This document shows, piece by piece, positions 22,429-33,613 of a stretch of 64,000 bases of DNA. A program made the position numbers and the translations under genes. Under the pieces are notes generated by a model that worked only from the letters and a program-made list of their open reading frames with translations, was not told the DNA's origin and did no database searches. This stretch comes from Lentinula raphanica (Eukaryota; Basidiomycota; Agaricomycetes; Agaricales; Omphalotaceae): the NCBI GenBank assembly GCA_027919835.1, contig JANVFP010000017.1:930001-994000 (forward strand), written 5' to 3'. Position 1 is the stretch's first letter. Each line of letters opens with the position of its first letter.

Positions 22429-24027
22429 ATGCATCTTTTACACCACCAAGTTCAAGATAAACCCATCGAGAACAGCCAATCCGCCGCCGACAATCTCTCT
22501 GAAGCTCAGGATGACAACGTCGCGAAAGGGCTGGAGAGCATGGTCGCTCACTCGGAAACCAGTCACGATGTCAGCCATGGGATCCATATGCACGGCAAGA
22601 CAGTTTTCGAGGTGCCTTGGATCCAGAAGATGATTCCAGGCATCGAAAAGCTCGCTGCAAATTATCATATTGGGAATTTTGTCGTTGTGAGGAAGTCGGG
22701 TGAGAGGATTTTTGAGAGCATGCCGATTTATGCTAGGTGCGTACTCTGAAACTAGTGTCTGCTGGGTTATCTGGATATCTGAAGAATATTCTTCGTAGGA
22801 TCGGGATGCATCTGGTAAGTATATTACGATGTTCGGTTCAGAATACTTCCTGATCAACCTTCCTTCAAAAGTTGTTCTATGGATCCGCACGAGAGACGAT
22901 TCTGAACTACAAGTCTGTTGGTCATTTACTCCAGGAGCAGTCGGTCAAGGTGAGAACTCAACTCGAGTTCAAACGCTTATCATTGCTCACTTTGAATCAA
23001 GCAAGGAGCCATTTACAGTAGCCCCGAGTCCGCCAAATCCATCCCATCTTTCGTTCAGACATACGCACTGGACATGTCTGAGCTTTTAGAGCCGGACGTT
23101 ACGAAGTATGGTTCATTCAATGAGTTCTTTTTCAGGTAAAGATCATTCAATGATCTATGACGTCCGTCGTGGCGCTCTCGGTGCCATGCACTAACCGCGT
23201 TCTTGTAGGAAACTCAAACCTGATGCTCGACCAGTCGAAAACCTCGAAAACCCAAGAGGCATATGTAGTGCCGCCGACTGCAGATTGACGGTGTACCCCA
23301 CAGTATCTCTTGCATGCAAATATTGGTTTGTTCTACGTTCTTGAATATCACAAAAGTCATTCAATCGTATCTGATTGCTACTACTAGGATCAAAGGCGAT
23401 GAATTTTCACTCCCAAATCTCCTCCAAGTCCCCGAAAACTCGCCCACTGCAATCGAATTCGACGGAGCTTCCATGGCTATCTTCCGTCTGGCGCCTGCGG
23501 ATTACCATCGTTTCCATTGTCCGATTGATGGTGTCGTTGGGGATTTCACGAATATTCCTGGGCAGTATTACACCGGTCAGCACAGGCCTTATTCTTTCCG
23601 TCGTCAGAGTGATTCAACCCAGTTCTGCAGTCAACCCGCAAGCCGTAAATGAGCCCAAATTCGACGTCTTCACCGCGAACATACGTTCCGTGCTCTATCT
23701 GACGCACACCCTCACGGGCAAACGTGTCGCGTTCGTGGCCATCGGTGCTCTCCTCGTCGGGAGTATCGTTTGGACCAAGGGTGCGGAAAAAGGAACAGAG
23801 GTCAAAAGAGGAGAAGAGTTAGGGTACTTTGCGTATGGTGGAAGCACAGTTATTGCTTTGTTCCCGAAGGGTGTGGTGGAGTTTGATGAAGATTTGGTGA
23901 AGAATTCGGAGGAGCCGATTGAGACTTTGGTTCAGGTTAGTGGTGTTTGGTTTGCGCTGGTGGTAAACTTCTCACATTCTGATATACTTTTCAGGTCGGG
24001 TCGTCTTTAGGCACGACACCTGCTTGA
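22429..24027 (+). CDS. Phosphatidylserine decarboxylase family protein
   Basis: Pyruvoyl-dependent decarboxylase, classically converting phosphatidylserine to phosphatidylethanolamine. Start MHLLHHQVQDKP. An N-terminal ~100-residue leader is followed by IGMHLLFYGSARETILNY, IPSFVQTYALDM, YGSFNEFFFRKLKPDARPV and then the catalytic core. The catalytic Asp lies in SAADCRLTVYPTV, the His in PADYHRFHCPIDG, and the self-cleaving Gly-Ser in YFAYGGSTVIALFPKG, where the Ser becomes the pyruvoyl group. The last exon gives VGSSLGTTPA. All three catalytic elements are present, so the enzyme should mature normally. There is no C2 domain and no strong membrane anchor, so it resembles the soluble short forms of the family, some of which have become amino-acid decarboxylases. 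Which substrate applies here cannot be decided from sequence. About six introns; convergent with RIB3. Confidence 0.9.
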
Positions 24028-24237
24028 TTCTCGGAACCAGTGCATACAGACTACCTGGAATTTCAATTGTACCAAGGATATGTATTATGAAGCATGGACC
24101 GGAATGAACTGGACAAGGATTATTGCTTCAAGGCACTGTATGATGTAGCCGCATTGTTTTGATTAGTGTAGCGAGGCCTTTGATTCCTCGCATTCGTATA
24201 TTGTACATCTAGATCGAAGAAGATTAACTTTCCATCT

Positions 24238-25176
24238 TTATGCCTGTACATGTCCCGTCTCCCTCCGGAACTCAGCCAACATTTCCACACTAATCATCTT
24301 CAGACCCCATCTATCCGCGAACGCCCTGCACTGATCACGTCGCATCATTCCTCCACTGACATCCTCGTCGAGATCGTTGACTAGTTCACATAGGACACCT
24401 CCTTCGGGGAGACCTGTGAGTTTACACAGATCGATTCCAGCCTCGGTGTGTCCTCTTCGAGTCAAGACACCTCCCGGACGTGCACGGAGAGGCATGAGGT
24501 GGCCTGGTCGGGTGAAATCAGAGGCGACGGAAGTAGAGGAAGAGAGGGCGAATGCGGTGAGTGCTCGGTCGTGCGCGGAGATACCTGTAGTTGTTCCTGT
24601 ATTCGAAAGAAGGTTAGCTTCGTGTATATGCGATGATCAAGCAAAAAAAACGAACCATGTCTGTAGTCTGTCGATACCGTATACGCCGTCCGATGCGGAT
24701 CTTGGTTTTCCTCTCCGACCATCATCGGGAGCTCTAGTTCCGCCAAACGTTCACCAGGAAGAGATATACATATGAAACCGCTAGAAAATTCTCCTGACAT
24801 CAAGGTCCGAAGCGAAACACTACCAAGCCCACAACACGCACCTCGTATGTCTAATCATCCAAGCCATTTTCTCCGTCGTACAATGATGTCCGGCAATAAT
24901 CAGATCACCTTCGTTCTCTCGATTTTCATCATCCATAACGACGAGAAACTCTCCTTGCTTGAACGCCTGCAACGCATCTGGGATCGAATCGAACGAAAAG
25001 TGGTCTCGGACAGGAGGATTCGTGACCAGTTGAGGACGGTCAGCCGTCGCACGTTGGAGTTGAAAGTCAATCGATGCTCTGGATGGTGTGTGCTGTGTAG
25101 ATTGTTTGAGAGAGTCCTTGAGTCCGTTGATTCCATTGAGCTGTGTGGCCGATTGCATGAGAGCTGTGGGTGACAT
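24238..25176 (-). CDS. RIB3: 3,4-dihydroxy-2-butanone 4-phosphate synthase
   Basis: Riboflavin biosynthesis: converts ribulose 5-phosphate to 3,4-dihydroxy-2-butanone 4-phosphate plus formate in the cytosol. Start [15 protein letters not shown]. The conserved acidic loop [18 protein letters not shown] binds metal and substrate, followed by [16 protein letters not shown] after an intron, then [10 protein letters not shown] and [19 protein letters not shown] after a second intron. The C-terminus has [33 protein letters not shown] and [11 protein letters not shown]. It ends GHVQA with TAA at 24238-24240. Three exons, single-domain fungal type without a GTP cyclohydrolase II fusion, with an N-terminal extension of ~55 residues. 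The call is secure. Confidence 0.95.
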
Positions 25177-26784
25177 TTTGTGGTTTTCGGAGATGGGAGT
25201 AAGAAGGGAAGGGTAGGAATGAAGAGAAAAGATGAACGTTACTTGGGTCTAGTTGAGGTAGAATGAATAGATTGATTTTAGGTCTGGAGCTTGCTAATCA
25301 TCGAAGTTATTTGACGTTGAAGCGAGTCGACGGCGGCGGACGCTGACAGTCCATTACTCGATCACGAGATGGAATTGTGTCAACAAAATTATGTTTCTTC
25401 ATTACCACCACCATCGTAGGCCGTATAACTAACACTAGGCCAACGAACTCATTGCAAAATACAACGCTTTTCGCGGCTAGACTTTCTCATCAAGACCTAG
25501 TCATTCAATTTACTTGGAACGGGAAGACCATCTTCAGACTTCAAGCAGGCTCAATTCAGACGACGTGTTGGGCCTTGACCATGATCTTCGGAGCCTTGAT
25601 TATGTTCCGCACATTCAACCTGCTCCCTTTCCTACGCGTGATCCAGACACTCAAATCCTGCCGTCCTCAGGTGCTGTCTCCATTCAATCATACACATTCA
25701 GGAGACTATCGCTCAGTATGCCATCAGGTCGCTCATCAACGAAAGCCGACTGAAATTTCTTCTCTATTACAGATGTCAGTGCCAGAGGCATTCACGATGG
25801 ATCCAGGTCCTCTTCAGTCCGTTCCATTCTGATCGCCAATGAAAGGCTTCCCTCTTCGGGTTTGATCTATTCTACTCGCTGCAGCATCTGTTCATTCAAC
25901 ATCGATGCGACTGAACCGCCGCTTGGCCATGAATACTCCGAGTCGTGAGTCCCCACGCGACCCCGATGATTATTCCAATTTCTGACCTCTGCACTTTCGC
26001 ACTGTTACAGATGAAATAGCCACTGTTGGTATAGCACTCATCTTCACAGTGTGTTCTGGCACACGTCGAGCGAGCCACAATGATGCCACTCCTTAGTAGC
26101 GGAGCTTCTACATCCAGTGTTGAGGATTCCACGGTCTTCCTGATCCTCGCCTACAGTTTTTCCTCATGTACGTGTTCTGTACCATGACCAAGAATTTCAA
26201 CATATCGCTTTCACTCAACAAAAGATTGTACCGACAGGACAGTCGCTGAACCCAGCAACCACATTCGTACAGTGCACGCTATCATTCTATGATGATATCT
26301 GGCAGTGAACGTGTAGCCTGCTGAGATATTGCACCCTATCGTCCTTGGAGAACATGCAACCAGCGAGAAGAACACTATCAACTATCGAGAACAATCTTCA
26401 GCTCCTGATTCTGAATCTCTTCGAGCTTCATCCTTCATCAGGAACCACTGAACATTGTCCTTCGTTGGACTCGCTTGTTCGATTTTTGGTTGTATTCGAT
26501 CACTGCGATGAAGACTATTCAGGAGCTAACATACGTTTTTTCGCTCCTAATTGAACTTCGGAAAGACCCTCGAAGGGCCCAGGAAGGACAAAGTGTCGTC
26601 GAAGTTACACATTGCTACTTACAACTTACCGCAGCACCTGGATCGCTGTTTTGTGCACCACGGCAACCGAGCTGGCTATGGAACTAGAATTGATCGAAGA
26701 AGCCAAAGCTCGAGTGAGTTCCGAGACTTCTCTACGAGACAAAAGGTAGAGTTCGAGTCGGTGTAGAGGTTATTTTAGGGGCGC
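25177..26784. other. Intergenic stretch with unassigned coding-like frame
   Basis: Between the RIB3 start and a decayed fragment. On the plus strand a frame from about 25514 to 25940 has protein-like composition (LNSDDVLGLDHDLRSLDYVP, then SSGAVSIQSYTFRRLSLSM and SVRSILIANERLPSSGLIYS), followed by a possible gtgagt donor. It lacks an ATG and an in-frame stop interrupts it upstream. I cannot assign a family; it may be a degraded gene. Confidence 0.3.
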
Positions 26785-27078
26785 TCACTGGAGAAGAACG
26801 CGAAGTGGAGGAGCAAACGACGTCTGTCCGCCGCGCGCCGGGCCTACCTCACGACGCCGGTGATCACCAATATGTCTAGCTTTGCGTGCTTTCAGCGAAT
26901 TATCCAATGTCTTCACAGCCTCGTCGAGATTCTTCGTTTTGGCAATTTAGAAGAAAGACCGGGCACTGCATGAAGCAAGTTCTTGTCTACCGTTAGCTTT
27001 ATAAGCTCTTACACAAGCTTGAAAGCTTCAATCCTCAACGTTGGCTCCCATCCACGTCTTCGCCGTTCGGAACAAGTT
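26785..27078 (-). pseudogene. Possible decayed gene fragment with two in-frame stops
   Basis: Reading the minus strand from an acceptor-like catag at 27079-27083, one frame of 98 codons reads NLFRTAKTWMGANVED, stop, SFQACVRAYKANGRQELASC, stop, IAKTKNLDEAVKTLDNSLKA and on to a final stop at 26785-26787. The two internal stops (TGA at 27028-27030, TAA at 26947-26949) could each come from one transition (TGG to TGA, CAA to TAA). The composition looks coding, but I do not recognise a family, so the call is tentative. Confidence 0.3.
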
Positions 27079-27165
27079 CTATGATCATTAGATATACAAA
27101 TCACAGCAGAATAGTCCCAGCCTACTTCTCTCCAACAACTTTGACAGCAAACCTAGCGTCCTCTC

Positions 27166-28508
27166 CTAATGTAACAATGTCGTCCCTGGACCGTGGGGCT
27201 TTTTGGGGGCCGTCGTGAGCCCAGTGATACTATGAAAATGAGCCACCAGGGAGTCGACTTCGCTCGAAATCTCATTGACAATGGTATCGGCCCTCCTTGC
27301 ATTTTCAGTGCTGTAGTGATCTTGGTATATTGTTCTCAGTTCGTCGAACTGAGGGAGTCTCTTTTTGAGGAAATCTAGCTCCCGTGTTCTCATGTCGCGC
27401 AATTTCGAAGGATCGACCTCATTCTTGGCTATCCACTCTTCCATGGCCGCCACGAGATTCTCATAAGTTGTCCATAGCTTAACTAGCGTTTTTTGAGACT
27501 TGTTGGGTAAAGACAGTATACATATGACAGTGGTATTGATCAGACAGGCTTCAGATTCACGGAGAGAAGTGCCCACCTTATTGTAAGGCTGCGGCTTTGC
27601 CCTAATGCCAGATGGCAGCAAGTTGCTCAGTATGTCGAGGACACGATTGGCAGTGGCTTGCTAGAACATTTCAATGAAGGATAGATATCAAATACTATAA
27701 CTCAATACAAATATAGATTGAAGATGGCGACTCACGATGCTAGCCCAGTCGCGCAACCAATGGGGCTCTTGAACTGGGACCGTGAGCCCCGTTATACGAC
27801 GAAACTGATCTGCCAGGGATTCGATTTCTGCAGAAATACCATCGACAATGGTAGCAATCTTCTTCTCATTTTCACGGCTGTAGACTCCTTCGCGTAATCT
27901 GTTCAGTTCTGACATGAAGTCTGGATCGAGAAGCTTCATGTCGATATCATCCGCTGGCCTCATTAGCAGGATGAATGTCTGAAGATCAGGCCGATGCCTC
28001 TTCATCCACACATCAATACCATGAACGACATGTACATGAGTTGTCAAAGCCGTGTTCAGCTTGTCAGTATACTTGTTGGATGAAGATGGCACACATATGA
28101 TGATAACGATCAGACAGACTTCGGATTGAAAATTTACAAAGATAAATACTCACCTCGCTGTAAGGCTCTGGCTCTTGAGGCTCTTGAGGCGCCGTGACAG
28201 ACAGCGCGTTTCTCAGCGCATTGATGGCACGATTGGCGGTGGCTTCCTAGAATGAAGGATTGATATTTGTAAATCGATATAGAACGAAGATGAAGACTCA
28301 CGATGGTAGCCCAGTCGGGCAATCCATAGGATGCACGGGTTTCGAGGACATTGACCACCGGCTGGGAATCACCAATCGGAGGATCGAAGGATTGGAGCGC
28401 CTGAATGTCCGAGACGGTCGAGCGAGGTGTCAAGGTAGGAGCGGCGAGAACACCACTGGAAGAGATGGCTCCAAGAATGAGAAACGCTCGAAGAACGAAT
28501 CGAGTCAT
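27166..28508 (-). CDS. Secreted protein A with internally duplicated module
   Basis: Unknown secreted protein and paralogue of the next gene. Start MTRFVLRAFLILGAISSSG with a signal peptide cleaved after VLA-AP; mature N-terminus PTLTPRSTVSDIQ. It then has two copies of a ~130-residue helical module, each split by introns at equivalent points. Module 1: DWATI / EATANRAINALRNALS / YTDKLNTALTTH... ITGLTVPVQEPHW. Module 2: DWASI / QATANRVLDILSNLLP / SQKTLVKLWTTYENL... IVNEISSEVDSLVAHFHSIT. The frame ends at 27166. The tail seen in protein B (GGDAGFVAKTVKE) has a counterpart here, LGEDARFAVKVVGEK ending at 27122, but in another frame after C5 and A5 runs. So this end is probably shifted or newly truncated. 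No enzymatic motif; possibly an effector-like or cell-surface protein, which is inference. Confidence 0.7.
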
Positions 28509-29225
28509 GATACTGTAGCAGCCTAAGTATGTAAGGTGGCGTTGAAAGTTTTCGGGAAAAAAAGTGCGTTGGTTGCGATTGTGAGGGAGACCAGCTCTGG
28601 GGGGAAAATGTTTCGTGGAGGTTGAGGCCTTTTTGTATAAGCCCAAGGGGTGATATTCATCATTAGATTGCAAGCGATGATGATTGGGTCAGTGAGATGA
28701 TCAGTACTTACCGTTAGTTAGAAAATTATATATATGCACTGGACAGCCTTACTACTTATCAACTTTCAACTGCATATTGACACCAACACCGAGAAACCTT
28801 CTCTCGCAGTTGTTTCAACAGTTGTCAAATTTTGGCCATTGATATGACTGGCGAAGGAGGTGAATGCAACAGAATGCTGGAGTCGAAGGACGCCTTGTGC
28901 AATGTACATTGTACACAGCTAAAGTCGGGGTAAAGTCATTGATTTAAATACCTCATTGATTTTCCGATATCTCAGGATATAATCCGTCCCCTTCGCTCTC
29001 TTGCTATCACTTTTGGTAGTCAAGAAACTCATCCATTGCAAAACCAAGTTATCGACTACCTTTGACTTTGATAGCTCTTGAAGCTTGAAACTTGAGGGCA
29101 TCGGGTCGGACTGCGGAAGTTTTGACGTTGGCCCTTCACGCACTGGCACATACTGCACTGCCTCGGAACAAGTGTTGGAATCCTTATTTTTACAGCAGTA
29201 CAAATCACAGTAGAATGGCACCAGC
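28509..29225. promoter_or_regulatory. Upstream region of secreted protein A
   Basis: About 0.7 kb between the paralogues. The part next to the start (28509-28640) resembles the matching region above gene B (30009-30130), so promoter sequence was duplicated with the gene. A minus-strand frame overlapping the end of gene B reads through here but has no recognisable content. Confidence 0.4.
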
Positions 29226-30008
29226 CTATTCCTTGACAGTCTTGGCAACAAACCCAGCGTCCCCTCCTGTTCGAGTTGTCTTTAGGGTATCTGTTACGAC
29301 AGCATGTCCAGATATAGATACATCCTCGAACTGAGCGACCGTGGAGATGACATCTTCATAGATCTCATTGACGATTGTCTTGACCTTCTCTGCATGTTTA
29401 GCTTTGAAGTTTCCTCGGCACAGTAATTGGTGCAGTTCACCGACTCGAGGGCTGAGCCTGGAGTTAAGCCCTTTCCTCATTTCCATGACGCGCAGAAGAT
29501 TGGCCTCATCCTCTTGTCCGGACCACTGCTCTATAGCCTTCATAAGTCCTTTATAGGTAGCAAAGGCGTTGGCTAACTTGGCCTTGAAGTCGTTGGGTAA
29601 AGATACAGATGATGATAATCAGAAAGACTCCGGATCAACGAATAGAATTGCCACCCACCTCAGCCTGTGGATCTATGGAATGATTCTGAGACTCGGACTT
29701 GAAGCTTCTCAGCACGCCGATGATTTGATTGACGGTCGTTTTCTAAGAAAGTAAGATAAATTTTATGTATCAGGCAATACAGATCGAGGATGGAGACTCA
29801 CCACGTTACTAGTAACCCCGTCAGGCATACCAAACGCACGAGTTTTGAGCACATCGACCACCGGCCGGTCACCAATCGGAGGATCAGAAGACTGGAGAGC
29901 CTGATATTCGACGGTGGTCGAGGGAGGCGTCAAGGTAGGAGCGGCGAGAACACCACTGGAGGAAATGGCTCCGAAAATGAGGATAGTTCGAAGAGCGAAT
30001 CGAGTCAT
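29226..30008 (-). CDS. Secreted protein B, paralogue of A with a single module
   Basis: Start MTRFALRTILIFGAISSSG with signal peptide and mature PTLTPPSTTVEYQ, nearly the same as protein A; the two starts are exactly 1500 bp apart. A single helical module follows: KTTVNQIIGVLRSFK after the first intron, then AKLANAFATYKGLMKAIEQW, KTIVNEIYEDVISTVAQFED and the tail GGDAGFVAKTVKE with stop at 29226. The exon order matches one module of protein A. No known domain, no transmembrane segment after the signal peptide, and few Cys. The second-intron acceptor (near 29580) is less sure. Function unknown. Confidence 0.7.
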
Positions 30009-31822
30009 GACAGCAGCAGCCTGAGTAATGTGGCGTTGAAAGTTTTCAGAGAAACTGAATGTGTTGGTTGCGATTTGCGAGGGAGACCAGCTCTAAGGGA
30101 GGGATGTTTCGTGGAGGGTTGAGGTTTTTATGTATTGAACGGAAAGACGGGGATAGAGAGTAATCAATATGACTGCAATCGATGGTAATATTCTATCAGT
30201 GAGGATGATCAGTACTGAGGAAAATTACTCACCAAATACATAGCCTTGGATAGCCTTATCAACTTTCGGCTCCTTGAGTTGTGAACGTTTGAACCCTTGG
30301 CCGCTCATATAGCTGACCTATTTGACTGACAAGCTCTGACGAGTTACACCAGATTGTAGTTCGACAAGTGAGATGCACGACGCTCGGGATTAGAAGGACG
30401 ATGATACGTGATATCCCAGGTCCCTTGCTATCATCATATGGCAAGGGCATATGCATAAGCAAGCGGATGAGCATACTTACAGTTTGAGTTATTTTTTTCA
30501 AGTCGAAGGAAGATCCGACGATTCGTTCTTTACCAGCATGTCTCAAGCAAGGCCGCCGTGCACGCAGCGGCGGTCGCGTTGTGAGGGAAATGTAGAGCTC
30601 GACGTTGATGACAGTGCGATGGTCAATGCAGAAGTCTGACGCGTGACGTTGCGCGACGCGACAACTAGCGACAACTGATGCTGCCCGGCGCCGCTACGGG
30701 CCGCCTATAGCTTTTTTCTCTCCCTCGACTTGCCCTCAACTGAGTCGAGGACTTGCCCTCGACTCAGTCGAGTTTTCACCTAACTTCAACCTACACCAGT
30801 GCTGCAGCTTATCGATATCTCTCAAAGATTTTCCTACACGTCGGTTCCGAGCTCATCCATCATCCGTTGAAGAACAGATCATCACAAATAATGACGGTAG
30901 CCAATTTATTGCCAATTCAAATCCCTCTAAGAATAGCGAACGATTCTCTTCTTTGAATTCATCAGATTCATTGCTGCTCTTCATACTATCCCTATCTGTC
31001 TGTCAAGGAGTTTCTGTTGCAAGATGGAGAAAATCACTTGGAATTGATACAAATTATCAACCACATGTCTTCAAGCTTGTGAGTCGGCGCCTGCTCCTAG
31101 CTCAGTACGAGGCTCAAGTCATTTTGTGCATGCTTTGCAGGATCATGGATGTGTGCATATCATGCTTTCGCCATGCAGCCATCCTTTTGTTCTGCCTCTA
31201 ATAAGGTTGACGAGCCGAAAGTTGGGATGCATTAGGGAGTCGGTCGCACGTTTGAGCTGCTATATAGATGGATGCTGTCAGAATATCACAGCCTACGGAG
31301 ATTACAGTTGTGGGGAAGAACAAGGTGAGTAACTTCTTCATTTGATTCTTGGATCGCTTTGCCAATGGTCCCCTACAGTCATCAATCATGCCTTCAACCC
31401 CAGCTATATGACGCCGAAACCTTATGTTCAACACTTCTCTTCGAGCAGTAACTTCGATAACATAGCAACTCCAAGAAATAACAATGGAAACCGAACAACA
31501 AATGGTATTATTATGATGAATCGATGTTGGATCAGTTCTGGCTTCCGTGAAGTCGCTGCTTTTGGATATTGGTATGTCTAATGTTGCGCTCCCCTTTCTA
31601 TAGATCGAGTACAATCATCATATTGAACAATTTAGCATAGTTTTCTCCTATGATGATCTAATCGAGTCTAACAGTTCCTATTACGAGGACGATGATCAGC
31701 AACTCCTTGTTCATCATACAATTCTGTATTCATCAGTCGGCTTGTCTCCAACCAGGTCCATAAAACTCCTTCCGACCAGTTTTGGAACACAGCTGAAATT
31801 TCCCCCAAGTTTGTTTTTTGTC
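30009..31822. other. Intergenic stretch with repeat and left arm of the segmental duplication
   Basis: No gene recognised. The part next to 30009 should be the promoter of secreted protein B. A CpG-rich block (about 30540-30710) precedes a tandem 23-bp repeat at 30727-30772. From about 30953 the sequence has a diverged second copy starting near 34118, i.e. it belongs to the duplicated unit described separately. The final part is the promoter of DUF6533 copy 2. Confidence 0.4.
30727..30772. repeat. Two adjacent 23-bp repeats with palindromic core
   Basis: Units 30727-30749 and 30750-30772 both read GACTTGCCCTC then a 12-base end. In unit 2 the core CTCGACTCAGTCGAG is a perfect palindrome apart from its centre base; unit 1 differs at two positions. 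The cores contain TGAGTC/GACTCA words like the half-sites of Gcn4/CPC1-type bZIP regulators. Possibly an operator; no target gene is obvious. Confidence 0.5.
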
Positions 31823-33613
31823 ATGAGCACATCGGATACCGGCACTCTGGTTGATACTCAGTCAGTGACTTATGTTCTTCACTCCCAAATTCTATACTCA
31901 CGATGACTTCTGCCTGGTCCATGTAGTTATCTGCAGTATGATGTTACTTGGGCTAGCATCGGTAAATGTCCTCAGCTCGAGCATCTCCAAGATTATCAAT
32001 CAATGACCTCTGTCACAGCGTTGCTGTACTATGACTGGGCTTTGACCTTTCCGGATGAGGTGACTCGACATTTTCTCCAGCTTATTCGTTCGAAATTGAT
32101 CGTCGAGTTTCAGGTAGAATACATCTGGAAAGCAGGTATCACATTCCCAACAATACTCTATGTGTTTTGTCGATATGCACTCCTGGCGAATGTCATGTAT
32201 TTGTTGGAGATATCCAACTTGCTTGGTTCAAGGGTAAGTCGTTACATGCTCGGGCTCGGTAGTGCTCGTGCTCAATATACTCTCCAGTTAGTCCATCGTC
32301 ATTGTCAAGGATGTAGGCGAGCTCATCTTTCCAGTTTTTCCATCACTTGTGATAACTGGGCGAAATTCGTTGCTGCCCTGAGCGTTTTTGGTCGAGCCGC
32401 TATCATTGGTGAAAACAGATAATCAATATACACAGGAACATTGATTGATGGAATAACCTTCCAGTAACGCTCATTGGTCGAACATATGCTGTTTGCTCAC
32501 AAAGCCGATGGGTCCTTGCATATCTCCTTGCACTTGGTATAGTTTGTGTTGTTGCAGATGCGGTGCGTTCAGCCGCTGAAGTTACTCTTTTCTCTGTGAG
32601 GTGATGAACCGTCTTGTTTAGCTCCATGTCCCAGCGGAAACGTGTGTAGATGTAAAGAATCCCGCAATGTGTGTTGCCTTTCCGTTCCGAACCGCGACGA
32701 GCTTTGATTGACGACTATGTACACTGTTTGCAGAGGTTGGATGTATACTTGCGAAATGACCAAAGTTAATCAGAGCCATGCCCAGCGACTGGACTGCGCT
32801 CGTTCTTCATGATCGCTTTCGAAACGTCCGTCGTCATCCTCACCACCATCAGGACAATACAGGCTTTACGAGTTGGAGGTCCTTGGAGGAGTCAAAAACA
32901 CCGTTTGATCTATCTGATCTTTGAAGAAGGTAAAGGCTTGATTCCCAACATTACTTGAAGGTGGATGATCAACAATTCGTTTCCAGGCATTTTATATTTC
33001 TGGTATGTTAACGGTCCTTTTCTTGTTATATCACGACCTCCAGTCTAATCATCTGCTCAAGTATTGTCACGGTTCTGACCATCGCGACCGTGATCCTTGA
33101 TCTAGTAAGTTTTTTCAAGCTTCGAGGTTCATTTACAATGACTGACTTATCTGTTCTCTCCTGCAGCGCGCCCCTGTATGTGACGGATATGGCCGTAAAC
33201 ATCTACTTGACTAGCGAGAATAGACTGGTTTCCTCCAGCGACTTCTGGATGGCCTGACCCTCCCGTAAGTGAGCATTGTCTATCTGATTATCATACTAAC
33301 AGTTCACAGTCTCTCTGGCGCATTCACGGCTCGTTTCATATTACACCTTCGTGCATGGCAGCGAAAACATGCTGGCGTGTATTTTATATCCACCGTGCAG
33401 GATCCTGATGTCGGATCAGAACATCCAACACCAGCATTTTCCCCGCCCAGCAGCGGCAATAGGACTGTCATCGATCTCGAGTCTAGTCTTTCACAATCTG
33501 TTCCAGCGTTGGGTGACTTTGGAGAAGACCCGGTAGCCCGAGAAATCCGGCAATCAGAGAGCGGGATCGCTGTTCAGGTTGATTTTTGGATTGAACATCA
33601 CGAAGCGATTTGA
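31823..33613 (+). CDS. DUF6533 multi-pass membrane protein, copy 2
   Basis: Start MSTSDTGTLVDTH joined to YLQYDVTWASI. The family signature follows: ALLYYDWALTFPDEV, then EYIWKAGITFPTILYVF and CRYALLANVMYLLEIS. Further exons give TCDNWAKFVAALSVFGRAAI, VTLIGRTYAVCSQSRWVLAY, LHVPAETCVD (extracellular-type Cys loop), MIAFETSVVILTTIRTIQAL and LSGAFTARFILHLRAW. It ends with a ~90-residue hydrophilic tail finishing VDFWIEHHEAI. Six to seven hydrophobic segments are visible. The C-terminal ~101 residues differ from copy 3 at only seven positions, which marks a recent duplication. Function unknown; a receptor-like role is speculation based only on topology. Confidence 0.8.

Noticed and set aside
22429..24027. 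Idea of a psilocybin-type cluster around the PSD-like gene
   Set aside because: No methyltransferase, kinase or P450 gene is nearby, and the protein keeps canonical PSD motifs such as FNEFFFRKLKPDARPV.
28919..29251. Minus-strand 110-codon frame as a further exon of secreted protein B
   Set aside because: It overlaps the confirmed end of protein B in another frame and shows only weak resemblance to the helical module.
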